A stretch of 6,098 nucleotides of DNA from an uncultured Lachnobacterium sp. GTDB taxonomy: Bacteria > Bacillota > Clostridia > Lachnospirales > Lachnospiraceae. The translations under genes and the position numbers were made by a program. The stretch is taken from positions 1 to 6,098 of the forward strand of contig CAMFPD010000138.1 of assembly GCA_945971355.1 (NCBI GenBank), given 5' to 3'. Within the stretch, counting starts at the first letter, position 1; the number at the start of each line of letters is the position of its first letter. Under the pieces are notes generated by a model, which was not told the origin of the DNA, ran no database searches, and worked only from the letters and a program-made list of their open reading frames with translations. Positions 1 through 5,364 of the stretch are shown here, one piece after another.

Positions 1-3
1 AAG

Positions 4-19
4 GAAGACACTAGTCTTC
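4..19. repeat. Short inverted repeat just before the terminator
   Basis: GAAGAC (4-9) and GTCTTC (14-19) are perfectly complementary around the 4-nt loop ACTA. No T-tract follows, so it is not a terminator itself. It lies 12 nt before the terminator stem and could be a stabilising 3' hairpin of the upstream transcript, or chance. The left context is outside the window. Confidence 0.35.
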
Positions 20-31
20 ATTTCTCCTATT

Positions 32-60
32 GAGGCGCAATTTTGCGCCTCTTTTATTTT
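32..60 (+). terminator. Intrinsic terminator of the upstream unit
   Basis: An 8-bp perfect GC-rich stem, GAGGCGCA (32-39) with TGCGCCTC (44-51) and loop ATTT, is followed by the T-rich tract TTTTATTTT (52-60). This is a textbook rho-independent terminator reading rightward. The opposite side of the stem lacks a T-run for leftward transcription, so it probably serves one direction. It separates the lipoprotein gene from whatever lies upstream. Confidence 0.88.
37..60 (+). repeat. Terminator-derived direct repeat, copy 1
   Basis: GCAATTTTGCGCC, one base, CTTTT, one base, TTTT. It matches positions 459-482 at 22 of 24 bases. It covers the loop, right arm and T-tract of the first terminator. Confidence 0.6.
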
Positions 61-124
61 AAATACGGAAGTGATATTATAAACATATAAGGTATTGGAA
101 AGTTCTGGTTGCAGGATTTAGTGA

Positions 125-154
125 TTGGCAACTATATATGTAATTACATATTAT
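125..154 (+). promoter_or_regulatory. Predicted sigma-A promoter of the lipoprotein gene
   Basis: TTGGCA (125-130) is one base from the -35 consensus and TATTAT (149-154) one base from the -10 consensus, with an 18-bp spacer. The predicted start near 161 would leave only about 11 nt of leader, just enough for the ribosome site AGGAG (162-166). A 16-bp palindrome lies in the spacer and overlaps the -10. Predicted by eye only. Confidence 0.55.
136..151. promoter_or_regulatory. Perfect 16-bp palindrome, candidate operator
   Basis: ATATGTAATTACATAT is self-complementary over all 16 bases. It begins 5 nt after the -35 element and covers the first three bases of the -10, which is a classic position for a dimeric repressor to block RNA polymerase. 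No regulator gene is in the window and I do not assign a family. The sequence is all A/T apart from one G and one C, so chance is not negligible in an AT-rich spacer. Confidence 0.45.
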
Positions 155-171
155 GTTAAATAGGAGTAGGT

Positions 172-426
172 ATGAATAATAGAGTAAAAGTTTTTTGGAC
201 GATAATTATTGTGGGAATGTTGCTAGGCGCTTGCGGTATAAATAGCCAAAACCCAGATGACAGAAATGTAGGTGGAGCTGTATACCAAAGTGACGAGGAG
301 AGTGATAGAACCGACATTAAAGTGGATAAAAAAGAAACAGCACATGAATGTACAGAAATTGAAAATCCATACAAAACACTTCCATACACTGAGGATTCTG
401 AAATGGAAGCCACTTATTTAAAATAA
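172..426 (+). CDS. Small acidic lipoprotein, function unknown
   Basis: This 84-residue protein has a clear lipoprotein signal: a short basic start (R4, K6), a hydrophobic stretch over residues 7-19, and the lipobox L-G-A-C with the lipidated cysteine at C21. Position +2 is glycine. The mature part is about 64 residues, rich in Asp, Glu and Lys, with one further cysteine (C60) and no recognised domain, so it is probably a flexible chain tethered to the outer face of the membrane. The start is supported by AGGAG at 162-166, 5 nt before the ATG. It is a single-gene unit with its own promoter, lying between two similar terminator sequences. It may be a lineage-specific gene or the remnant of a longer lipoprotein. 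I do not recognise a family. The signal peptide and ribosome site make a real gene likely. Confidence 0.72.
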   Translation: MNNRVKVFWTIIIVGMLLGACGINSQNPDDRNVGGAVYQSDEESDRTDIKVDKKETAHECTEIENPYKTLPYTEDSEMEATYLK

Positions 427-456
427 AAAGATAATAGTGCTAATGGATGTAAAGGG

Positions 457-482
457 GGGCAATTTTGCGCCACTTTTCTTTT
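457..482 (+). terminator. Imperfect terminator after the lipoprotein gene
   Basis: GGGCA (457-461) pairs with TGCGCC (466-471) if G469 is bulged out, with loop ATTT, and is followed by CTTTTCTTTT. The right arm and T-tract are nearly identical to those of the terminator at 32-60, but the left arm no longer matches fully. Expected efficiency is lower than for the first copy, so some read-through into the next operon is plausible. Confidence 0.55.
459..482 (+). repeat. Terminator-derived direct repeat, copy 2
   Basis: Second copy of the 24-base block at 37-60, differing at positions 472 (A for T) and 478 (C for A). The two copies bracket the lipoprotein gene and its promoter in the same orientation, 422 bases apart. 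Confidence 0.6.
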
Positions 483-502
483 ACATTAGAAAATGTTATA
501 AT
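483..502 (+). promoter_or_regulatory. Extended -10 promoter of the t6A operon, with inverted repeat
   Basis: A perfect TATAAT (497-502) is preceded by TG at 494-495, giving the extended TGnTATAAT form. The -35 region (about 474-479, TTTTCT) is poor and falls inside the T-tract of the preceding terminator, so the extended -10 probably carries the activity. ACATT (483-487) and AATGT (492-496) form an inverted repeat directly against the -10. The predicted start is near 509, giving a leader of about 100 nt before the GTG at 612. Confidence 0.65.
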
Positions 503-611
503 GACCGCAAGCAACAGGCAGTGCCAGGTATGGTGGGGCACAAATGCACATGAATAAGACATGTTATATGTAGTTGCACAGACACAATATATGAAATACG
601 GAGAGATAGGC
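503..611 (+). promoter_or_regulatory. Untranslated leader of the operon
   Basis: About 100 nt separate the predicted transcription start from the first gene. A 5-bp hairpin can form between GTGCC (521-525) and GGCAC (537-541), ACATG (548-552) can pair with CATGT (560-564), and TGCACA occurs twice (545-550 and 575-580). I see no known riboswitch, T-box or leader-peptide pattern. GGAGAG at 600-605 is the ribosome site for the GTG at 612. Confidence 0.4.
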
Positions 612-1109
612 GTGAAAACAGAATTTGACATTAAACTAACAGAGAAGGACTTGTATTCCTTTAATATTTATCAGACTTATCATGGTGTACATGGTATATT
701 TTCAATACTGATTGCAGCTCTTGTATTTGTCATGGCAGTAGTCAGTGGAAAAAACGGAGAACTGGGATATGCAGCATTATATGTGGTAGTTGGAATTTTA
801 CTTTTGATATATGTTCCAGCATCATTGAAGCTTAGGGTGAAGCAGACAATGAAAACCAACAAGGTGTTGTCAGGTGTGCTTCATTATGAAATTAGTGAAG
901 AGGGTATAAAGGTTACATCAGGTGATGAGTCAGGAGAGCTGCCTTGGAATCTGGTATATCAGGTGTTGACTCGTAAAAATAGTGTGCTTATTTACAGCAA
1001 TAGAGTGAATGCGTATATTATTCCAAAGGATCAGCTTGGTGACAAGTACGACACACTGATAGAAATAGCCCAAAAATCTCTTGAGAGCTATAGACTTAAG
1101 ATCAAATAG
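612..1109 (+). CDS. YcxB-like two-helix membrane protein
   Basis: This protein of 165 residues resembles the poorly characterised YcxB-like family. A short N-terminal segment is followed by two membrane helices (about residues 28-46 and 50-72) and a C-terminal cytoplasmic-type domain. That domain carries the family's typical run: a Y-x-I-S-E-E-G-I stretch (92-99), a conserved Trp in L-P-W (W112), and I-I-P-K-D-Q-L (136-142). The start chosen is GTG at 612, because GGAGAG lies 6 nt upstream and the protein then begins in the usual family manner with V/M-K-T-E-F. An in-frame ATG at 561 would add 17 residues but has no convincing ribosome site. It is the first gene after the extended -10 promoter and lies 15 nt before tsaE, so it probably leads the operon. 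Biochemical function is unknown, and no catalytic residues are evident. Confidence 0.82.
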   Translation: MKTEFDIKLTEKDLYSFNIYQTYHGVHGIFSILIAALVFVMAVVSGKNGELGYAALYVVVGILLLIYVPASLKLRVKQTMKTNKVLSGVLHYEISEEGIKVTSGDESGELPWNLVYQVLTRKNSVLIYSNRVNAYIIPKDQLGDKYDTLIEIAQKSLESYRLKIK

Positions 1110-1124
1110 TGAAAGGTAATAAAG

Positions 1125-1568
1125 ATGGCGGAGATTACAGTGATAGAAAGCTATTCACCGGAGGAGACAGGAAAGCTTGGCAGAAAGCTCGGCGAGAATG
1201 CAAAGCCTGGTGAAGTATATACATTAATCGGAGAACTGGGAGTCGGGAAGACTGTTCTTACCCAGGGGATAGCAGATGGCCTGGGAATAACAGAGGCGAT
1301 TTGCAGTCCGACATTTACGATCGTACAGGTATATGAGGAGGGCCGCATACCTTTTTATCATTTCGATGTATACAGAATCGGCGATATAGAGGAAATGGAT
1401 GAAATTGGTTATGAGGATTATTTTTATGGAGATGGCCTCTGTATGATAGAATGGGCCAATCTTATAGAAGAAATTTTGCCCGACACCTACAAGGAGATAA
1501 CTATCGAGAAGGATCTTGAAAAGGGCTTTGATTATAGAAAAATAACAATAAAAGAGGTTTATAAATGA
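1125..1568 (+). CDS. tsaE: TsaE, ATPase of the t6A tRNA modification complex
   Basis: TsaE (YdiB/YjeE family) is the small P-loop ATPase that acts with TsaB and TsaD to reset the complex during threonylcarbamoyl transfer to A37 of tRNA. At 147 residues it has normal length. The Walker A motif G-E-L-G-V-G-K-T is at 36-43, the switch-like S-P-T-F-T at 61-65, the H-F-D-V-Y-R segment at 79-84 and the hallmark I-E-W-A at 108-111. All are intact, so it should be active. GAAAGG at 1111-1116 lies 8 nt before the ATG. Its stop overlaps the start of tsaB by 4 nt (ATGA), indicating coupled translation and balanced amounts of the two partners. Cytoplasmic. Confidence 0.96.
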   Translation: MAEITVIESYSPEETGKLGRKLGENAKPGEVYTLIGELGVGKTVLTQGIADGLGITEAICSPTFTIVQVYEEGRIPFYHFDVYRIGDIEEMDEIGYEDYFYGDGLCMIEWANLIEEILPDTYKEITIEKDLEKGFDYRKITIKEVYK

Positions 1569-2281
1569 AGGTACTTGCATTAGACAGCTCAGGACTTGTT
1601 GCATCGGTAGCTGTTGTTGAAGACGACAATCTATTGGGCGAATATACCATTAATTACAAGAAGACACATTCACAGACACTCCTTCCAATGTTGGATGAGG
1701 TAGCCAAGATGATAGAACTTGATTTGAAAACTATTGATGTGATTGCAGTTTCTGCAGGGCCGGGGTCTTTCACAGGACTTCGTATAGGTTCAGCAACAGC
1801 AAAGGGCTTGGCTCTTGCTCTTGATAAAAAAATCGTGTCAGTACCTACTGTTGATGCTCTGGCTTATAATATGTGGGGAAGTGATGCCGTTGTCTGTCCA
1901 CTTATGGATGCCAGAAGAAATCAGACTTACACTGGGTTATATGAGTTTGTAGATGGAAAGATGGAGACTATCAAAGCTCAATGTGTAGTTATGCTTGATG
2001 AAATAGTTGAGATAATTAATGCCCTTGGTAGAAAAGTTGTCTTTTTAGGAGATGGAGTGCCTGCATTTAAGGAATATTTGGAAGCAAATATTAAGGTTCC
2101 ACATATGTATGCTCCTGCATCTATGAACAAACAAAGGGCAGCGAGTGTTGCATGCCTTGGAGCAAGCTTGGCAGACCAAGGAATGGCGGAGGATGCAAAG
2201 GATCATAAGCCAGAGTATCTTAGAGTTTCTCAGGCAGAGAGGGAACGCCAGGAAAAAGAAAGAGATTTTAAAATATGCTAA
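1565..2281 (+). CDS. tsaB: TsaB, t6A complex scaffold protein
   Basis: TsaB is the inactive ASKHA-fold paralogue that dimerises with TsaD and is needed for t6A formation. This copy has 238 residues. The N-terminal L-A-L-D-S-S strand is at 4-9, the K-T-H-S-Q-T-L-L-P segment at 33-41, the family signature G-P-G-S-F-T-G-L-R-I-G at 65-75 and D-A-R-R-N-Q-T-Y at 115-122. The C-terminus ends in the usual P-x-Y-L-R (216-220) plus a short charged tail. It lacks the histidine pair of TsaD, as expected. AGAGG (1553-1557) is 7 nt before the ATG. It overlaps tsaE by 4 nt upstream and rimI by 7 nt downstream. Confidence 0.96.
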   Translation: MKVLALDSSGLVASVAVVEDDNLLGEYTINYKKTHSQTLLPMLDEVAKMIELDLKTIDVIAVSAGPGSFTGLRIGSATAKGLALALDKKIVSVPTVDALAYNMWGSDAVVCPLMDARRNQTYTGLYEFVDGKMETIKAQCVVMLDEIVEIINALGRKVVFLGDGVPAFKEYLEANIKVPHMYAPASMNKQRAASVACLGASLADQGMAEDAKDHKPEYLRVSQAERERQEKERDFKIC

Positions 2282-2718
2282 TTAGACCAATGGAAACACA
2301 GGATATATCACAAGTTGCCGATATAGAAAGTAAGAGCTTCTCTATGCCTTGGAGCGAAGAAGGATTTTTAGATGCACTGGGATATGATGATAATATCCTT
2401 TTGGTGGCAACAGAAGCAGAGAAAATTGTTGGATATGTATGCGTGTATGTTTCCTTTGATGAAGGGGAACTTACTAATATTGCAGTGGCACCCGATTCCA
2501 GAGGGCAGGGGATAGGGTTTGAGCTTATGGATGCAGTGAAGACTGAGGCGATGAACAGCTTTGTTTCTCGAATTGTTCTGGAGGTTAGAGTATCCAATAA
2601 TCCAGCCATTACTCTGTATGAAAAATGTAGTTTTACAAATATTGGAATAAGGAAAAACTTTTATGAACAGCCGAGGGAGGATGCGTATATCATGATGTAC
2701 TCGGCGGAGGATATATAG
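2275..2718 (+). CDS. rimI: RimI, ribosomal protein S18 N-acetyltransferase
   Basis: RimI is a GNAT-family enzyme that uses acetyl-CoA to acetylate the N-terminal alanine of ribosomal protein S18. Length is 147 residues. Visible features are the P-W-S segment near 25-27, the E-L-T-N-I-A-V-A-P strand at 65-73, the acetyl-CoA loop R-G-Q-G-I-G at 76-81, L-E-V-R at 102-105 and L-Y-E-K-C-S-F at 114-120. E103 and Y115 fall at the same positions as the base and acid residues described for the enterobacterial enzyme. The family usually has C-G-F where this one has C-S-F. It overlaps tsaB by 7 nt and its own ribosome site is weak (AGAGA, 2261-2265), so translation is probably coupled. A different N-terminal target cannot be excluded, but placement beside tsaB supports RimI. 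Confidence 0.92.
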   Translation: MLIRPMETQDISQVADIESKSFSMPWSEEGFLDALGYDDNILLVATEAEKIVGYVCVYVSFDEGELTNIAVAPDSRGQGIGFELMDAVKTEAMNSFVSRIVLEVRVSNNPAITLYEKCSFTNIGIRKNFYEQPREDAYIMMYSAEDI

Positions 2719-3630
2719 ATGTTAGATGTATGTTTACTTGGAACAGCAGGAATGATGCCCTTGCCATATAGATGGCTTACGGCACTTATGCTTAGATATA
2801 ATGGCAGCAGTCTTCTTATTGATTGCGGAGAGGGAACTCAGATTGCCATGAAGGAAGCAGGTATGAATTTTAAGCCTATAGATATTTTGTGCGTCACACA
2901 TTTTCATGCAGATCATATCAGTGGATTGCCAGGCCTTCTTCTTACAATGGGAAATGCTGAGAGGACAGAGCCTTTGACAATTATTGGACCAAGAGGGCTT
3001 GAGAAGGTGGTGTCGGCGCTTAGGACAATCGCGCCAGAGCTGCCTTTTGAAGTAAATTGTATTGAATTATCAGAACAAGATGAATATTTTGAAATGAATG
3101 GATACAACATCCATGCTTTCAAGGTTAAACATAATGTTGTCTGCTATGGATATTCTGTTGAGATAAAGAGAAAAGGAAAATTTTCAGTGGATAGAGCCAA
3201 GGAAGCAGGTATTCCGGTCAAATGCTGGAATCCTCTTCAAAAAGGACAGACAGTGGAAGTGGATGGTGTCACATATACTCCTGATATGGTACTTGGGCCT
3301 GAAAGAAAAGGGCTTAAAGTTACTTATTGTACTGATAGCAGGCCCACAGATGCAATTGTTGATGCAGCAACAGAATCTGATTTGTTCATCTGCGAGGGAA
3401 TGTATGCCGAGAAGGACAAGCTTGCAAAGGCAAAACAAAAGAAGCATATGACTTTTTATGAGGCGGCAGATATGGCAAAAAGAGCTAATGTTAAAGAAAT
3501 GTGGCTCACACATTTTTCACCATCCCTTGTGAGGGCGGAGGAATATATGCCCGAAGTGAGAAGCATATTTGAAAATTCCAAATTAGGTAAAGATGGTAAA
3601 AGCGTAGAATTAATGTTTGAGGAGGATTAA
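2719..3630 (+). CDS. rnz: Ribonuclease Z, tRNA 3' processing endonuclease
   Basis: A metallo-beta-lactamase-fold tRNase Z of 303 residues, the usual length for the short bacterial form. Expected role: cutting 3' trailers from tRNA precursors in the cytoplasm using two zinc ions. Likely metal ligands are H-F-H-A-D-H at 61-66, H138 in K-H-N-V-V-C-Y-G-Y, D206 in C-T-D-S-R-P, and H265 in T-H-F-S-P-S. H243 (H-M-T) matches the catalytic H-x-T site. The D-C-G-E-G-T-Q signature is at 35-41. Several loops differ from the common form: S-G-D-T-R-P is C-T-D-S-R-P, H-S-T is H-M-T, and the Arg after the last histidine is missing. It could therefore be a sub-type with altered specificity or a related nuclease. 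The ATG follows the rimI stop with no gap and has a strong GGAGG (2706-2710) 8 nt upstream. Confidence 0.9.
   Translation: MLDVCLLGTAGMMPLPYRWLTALMLRYNGSSLLIDCGEGTQIAMKEAGMNFKPIDILCVTHFHADHISGLPGLLLTMGNAERTEPLTIIGPRGLEKVVSALRTIAPELPFEVNCIELSEQDEYFEMNGYNIHAFKVKHNVVCYGYSVEIKRKGKFSVDRAKEAGIPVKCWNPLQKGQTVEVDGVTYTPDMVLGPERKGLKVTYCTDSRPTDAIVDAATESDLFICEGMYAEKDKLAKAKQKKHMTFYEAADMAKRANVKEMWLTHFSPSLVRAEEYMPEVRSIFENSKLGKDGKSVELMFEED
3620..3625 (+). promoter_or_regulatory. Ribosome site AGGAGG inside the end of rnz
   Basis: AGGAGG at 3620-3625 lies within the last codons of rnz and 9 nt before the ATG at 3635. It fixes that ATG as the start of the next gene. The in-frame TTG at 3617 precedes the ribosome site and would translate it, so it is rejected. 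Confidence 0.85.
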
Positions 3631-3634
3631 TTGT

Positions 3635-4210
3635 ATGAAGAAGGCTGTGGGTTTTGTTGTAACAATTTTGGTCGTAGTTGCAATACTTGGAGGATATTAT
3701 TTCTTTTCACAGAAGCATAAGGCTGATGCTCAAAAGGGAGAGGTTACAGAAGTACAGAAGCTTATAAATAAAGATCTGGAGAAGGATTATCCAGAGACAC
3801 CTCGTGAAGTGGTCAAGGTTTATAATAGAATAATTACAGCATATTATGATGGAGAGTATGATGACAAGGAGTTTGACAAGCTCACAGATCAGGCGCTTCT
3901 TCTTTTGGATGATGATTTGAAGGCTGAAAATCCTAAGGAAACATATGTGAAGAATTTGACAGATGAGATTGCCGAGTATAAGGAAGAGAAGAAGACGATT
4001 TCAAGAGCAAGTGTATGCGATAGTAATGACGTGAAATATACAAACGATAAGGGTGATGAAATCGCATATGTTACAGCATCATATTTTATTAAAGCAGGAA
4101 ATTCCTACGAGGATACTGACGAGATGTATGTTCTCAGAAAAGATGAGGATGGCAAGTGGAAGATTCTTGTATATTACCAGATAGAGCCAGCACAGTCTGA
4201 GGATGACTAG
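3635..4210 (+). CDS. Membrane-anchored protein of unknown function
   Basis: This 191-residue protein begins M-K-K and has one hydrophobic helix at about residues 4-24, with no lipobox. It is probably anchored with its C-terminal domain outside the cell, although an uncleaved signal versus a cleaved one cannot be settled here. The outer part (about 30-191) is very acidic. It contains a helical stretch with a V-Y-N-R-I-I-T-A-Y-Y-D-G-E-Y core (62-75) and ends in strands with D-G-K-W-K-I (172-177). Helices followed by a D-G-x-W-K strand suggest an NTF2-like fold, which is inference. From memory it resembles a Lachnospiraceae family annotated as DUF6715; this was not checked. The start at ATG 3635 is set by the AGGAGG above. 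It follows rnz after 4 nt, so it is co-transcribed with cytoplasmic tRNA genes, an odd partner for an exported protein. Confidence 0.85.
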   Translation: MKKAVGFVVTILVVVAILGGYYFFSQKHKADAQKGEVTEVQKLINKDLEKDYPETPREVVKVYNRIITAYYDGEYDDKEFDKLTDQALLLLDDDLKAENPKETYVKNLTDEIAEYKEEKKTISRASVCDSNDVKYTNDKGDEIAYVTASYFIKAGNSYEDTDEMYVLRKDEDGKWKILVYYQIEPAQSEDD

Positions 4211-4326
4211 TGAAGGTGCGGCCATTTGTTATGTAATAAGAAGCCGGATGGAATTAGTTTTAATAATGGATTGTAGAGGGGTTATACAAACAAATAATCC
4301 TAGCAAAATAGAAAGTAAGTTGAAAA
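4211..4326 (+). promoter_or_regulatory. 116-nt gap before tsaD with a hairpin and possible weak promoter
   Basis: This is the only sizeable gap inside the operon. No intrinsic terminator is visible. A possible weak promoter is TTGTAG (4271-4276), 16 bp, then AATAAT (4293-4298). GGGTTAT (4279-4285) can pair with ATAATCC (4294-4300), including one G-U pair, around an 8-nt loop. No T-run follows it. The ribosome site for tsaD is poor (GAAAG at 4311-4315, 11 nt before ATG). tsaD is probably transcribed by read-through with or without this promoter. Confidence 0.3.
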
Positions 4327-5358
4327 ATGGAATTAGAAAACGAAAAAGAAGTTAAAATATTAGCCATAGAAAGTTCCTGTGATGAAACAGCAGCAGCAGT
4401 TATTGTAAATGGCAGGGATTTGAGAAGTAACGTTATATCGTCACAGATTGCAACTCACACTTTGTATGGTGGAGTTGTGCCTGAAATTGCATCGAGAAAG
4501 CATATAGAAAAAATCAATCAGGTAATAGAGGAAGCACTTGCAGATGCAGATATGACTTTATCGGACATAGATGCTATAGGAGTAACCTATGGACCAGGAC
4601 TTGTGGGAGCGTTACTGGTTGGAGTGGCAGAAGCAAAGGCATTAAGCTATGCCAGCAATATCCCGCTTGTTGGAGTGCATCATATAGAAGGACATATAAG
4701 CGCTAATTATATTGAAAACAAGGATTTGGAACCTCCATTTCTGTGTCTTGTTGTGTCAGGTGGACACACACACCTTGTAAGAGTAGCGGATTACGGTAAA
4801 TATGAGATTCTTGGAAGAACAAGAGATGATGCGGCAGGGGAGGCCTTTGATAAGGTTGCCCGTGCAATTGGACTTGGATATCCAGGCGGTCCGAAAATAG
4901 AAAAGGTATCACATGAGGGAAATCCTGAGGCAATAAGTTTTCCTCGCGCCAAGGTTGGAGACGGAGTATACGATTTTAGTTTTAGTGGCTTGAAGTCTGC
5001 GGTTTTGAATTACCTTAATGGATGCAAGATGAAAGGTGAGGATATTAACCAGGCAGATGTGGCAGCCTCATTCCAGAAGTCGGTTACAGATGTGTTGGTT
5101 GAACATGCAGCTAATGCAATTGATGAGTACAAGATGGATAAGTTTGCAATTGCAGGTGGAGTAGCATCTAATGGAACTATTCGAGCAGCAATGGAAGAGA
5201 TGTGCAAGAAAAAAGGTGTGAAATTCTATCATCCATCTCCTATCTTGTGTACAGATAATGCGGCTATGATAGGTGCGGCTGCATATTATGATTTTATAGC
5301 AGGAAAAAGAGCTGGATTGGATTTGAATGCAGTTCCAAATCTGAAGCTTGGAGATTAG
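4327..5358 (+). CDS. tsaD: TsaD, threonylcarbamoyltransferase for tRNA A37 (t6A)
   Basis: TsaD (YgjD/Gcp/Kae1 family) transfers the threonylcarbamoyl group from threonylcarbamoyl-AMP to A37 of ANN-decoding tRNAs, together with TsaB and TsaE. Length is 343 residues, normal for bacteria. Visible motifs are I-E-S-S-C-D-E-T at 14-21, V-V-P-E-I-A-S-R-K-H at 50-59, G-P-G-L-V-G at 89-94, the metal-binding histidines H119 and H123 in H-H-I-E-G-H, S-G-G-H-T-H at 144-149, D-A-A-G-E-A-F-D at 168-175, F-S-F-S-G-L-K at 217-223, G-G-V-A-S-N at 277-282, and the metal ligand D310 in C-T-D-N-A-A. All key sites are present. The ATG at 4327 is the first possible start after an in-frame TGA at 4321. It adds about eight residues before the usual start of the fold and has a weak ribosome site. 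Confidence 0.96.
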   Translation: MELENEKEVKILAIESSCDETAAAVIVNGRDLRSNVISSQIATHTLYGGVVPEIASRKHIEKINQVIEEALADADMTLSDIDAIGVTYGPGLVGALLVGVAEAKALSYASNIPLVGVHHIEGHISANYIENKDLEPPFLCLVVSGGHTHLVRVADYGKYEILGRTRDDAAGEAFDKVARAIGLGYPGGPKIEKVSHEGNPEAISFPRAKVGDGVYDFSFSGLKSAVLNYLNGCKMKGEDINQADVAASFQKSVTDVLVEHAANAIDEYKMDKFAIAGGVASNGTIRAAMEEMCKKKGVKFYHPSPILCTDNAAMIGAAAYYDFIAGKRAGLDLNAVPNLKLGD

Positions 5359-5364
5359 CTTATA

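Noticed and set aside
1..27. Leftward start with AGGAG and ATG on the minus strand (ATG at 19-21) running off the window
   Set aside because: Spacing between AGGAG and ATG is only about 2 nt and no leftward promoter is visible. The remaining codons are too few to judge.
1..33. Possible C-terminal end of an upstream gene (K-E-D-T-S-L-H-F-S-Y then TGA at 31-33)
   Set aside because: One frame is open to a TGA that overlaps the first bases of the terminator stem, but ten codons at the window edge cannot be told from chance and no domain can be recognised.
561..611. Upstream ATG giving a 17-residue extension of the YcxB-like protein
   Set aside because: The added residues look unlike the family start and ATG 561 has no ribosome site, whereas GTG 612 has GGAGAG at good spacing.
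1224..1604. 126-codon leftward open frame across tsaE and the start of tsaB
   Set aside because: It lies opposite two clearly conserved genes, has no ribosome site or recognisable domain, and is best explained as a shadow of their codon use.
3617..3634. TTG start giving six extra residues on the anchored protein
   Set aside because: The TTG lies before the AGGAGG that must serve this gene, and ATG 3635 is 9 nt after it with a typical M-K-K signal start.
4219..4246. CGGC/GCCG pairing just after the anchored protein gene as a terminator
   Set aside because: Only 4 bp with a loop of 20 nt and no T-run after it.
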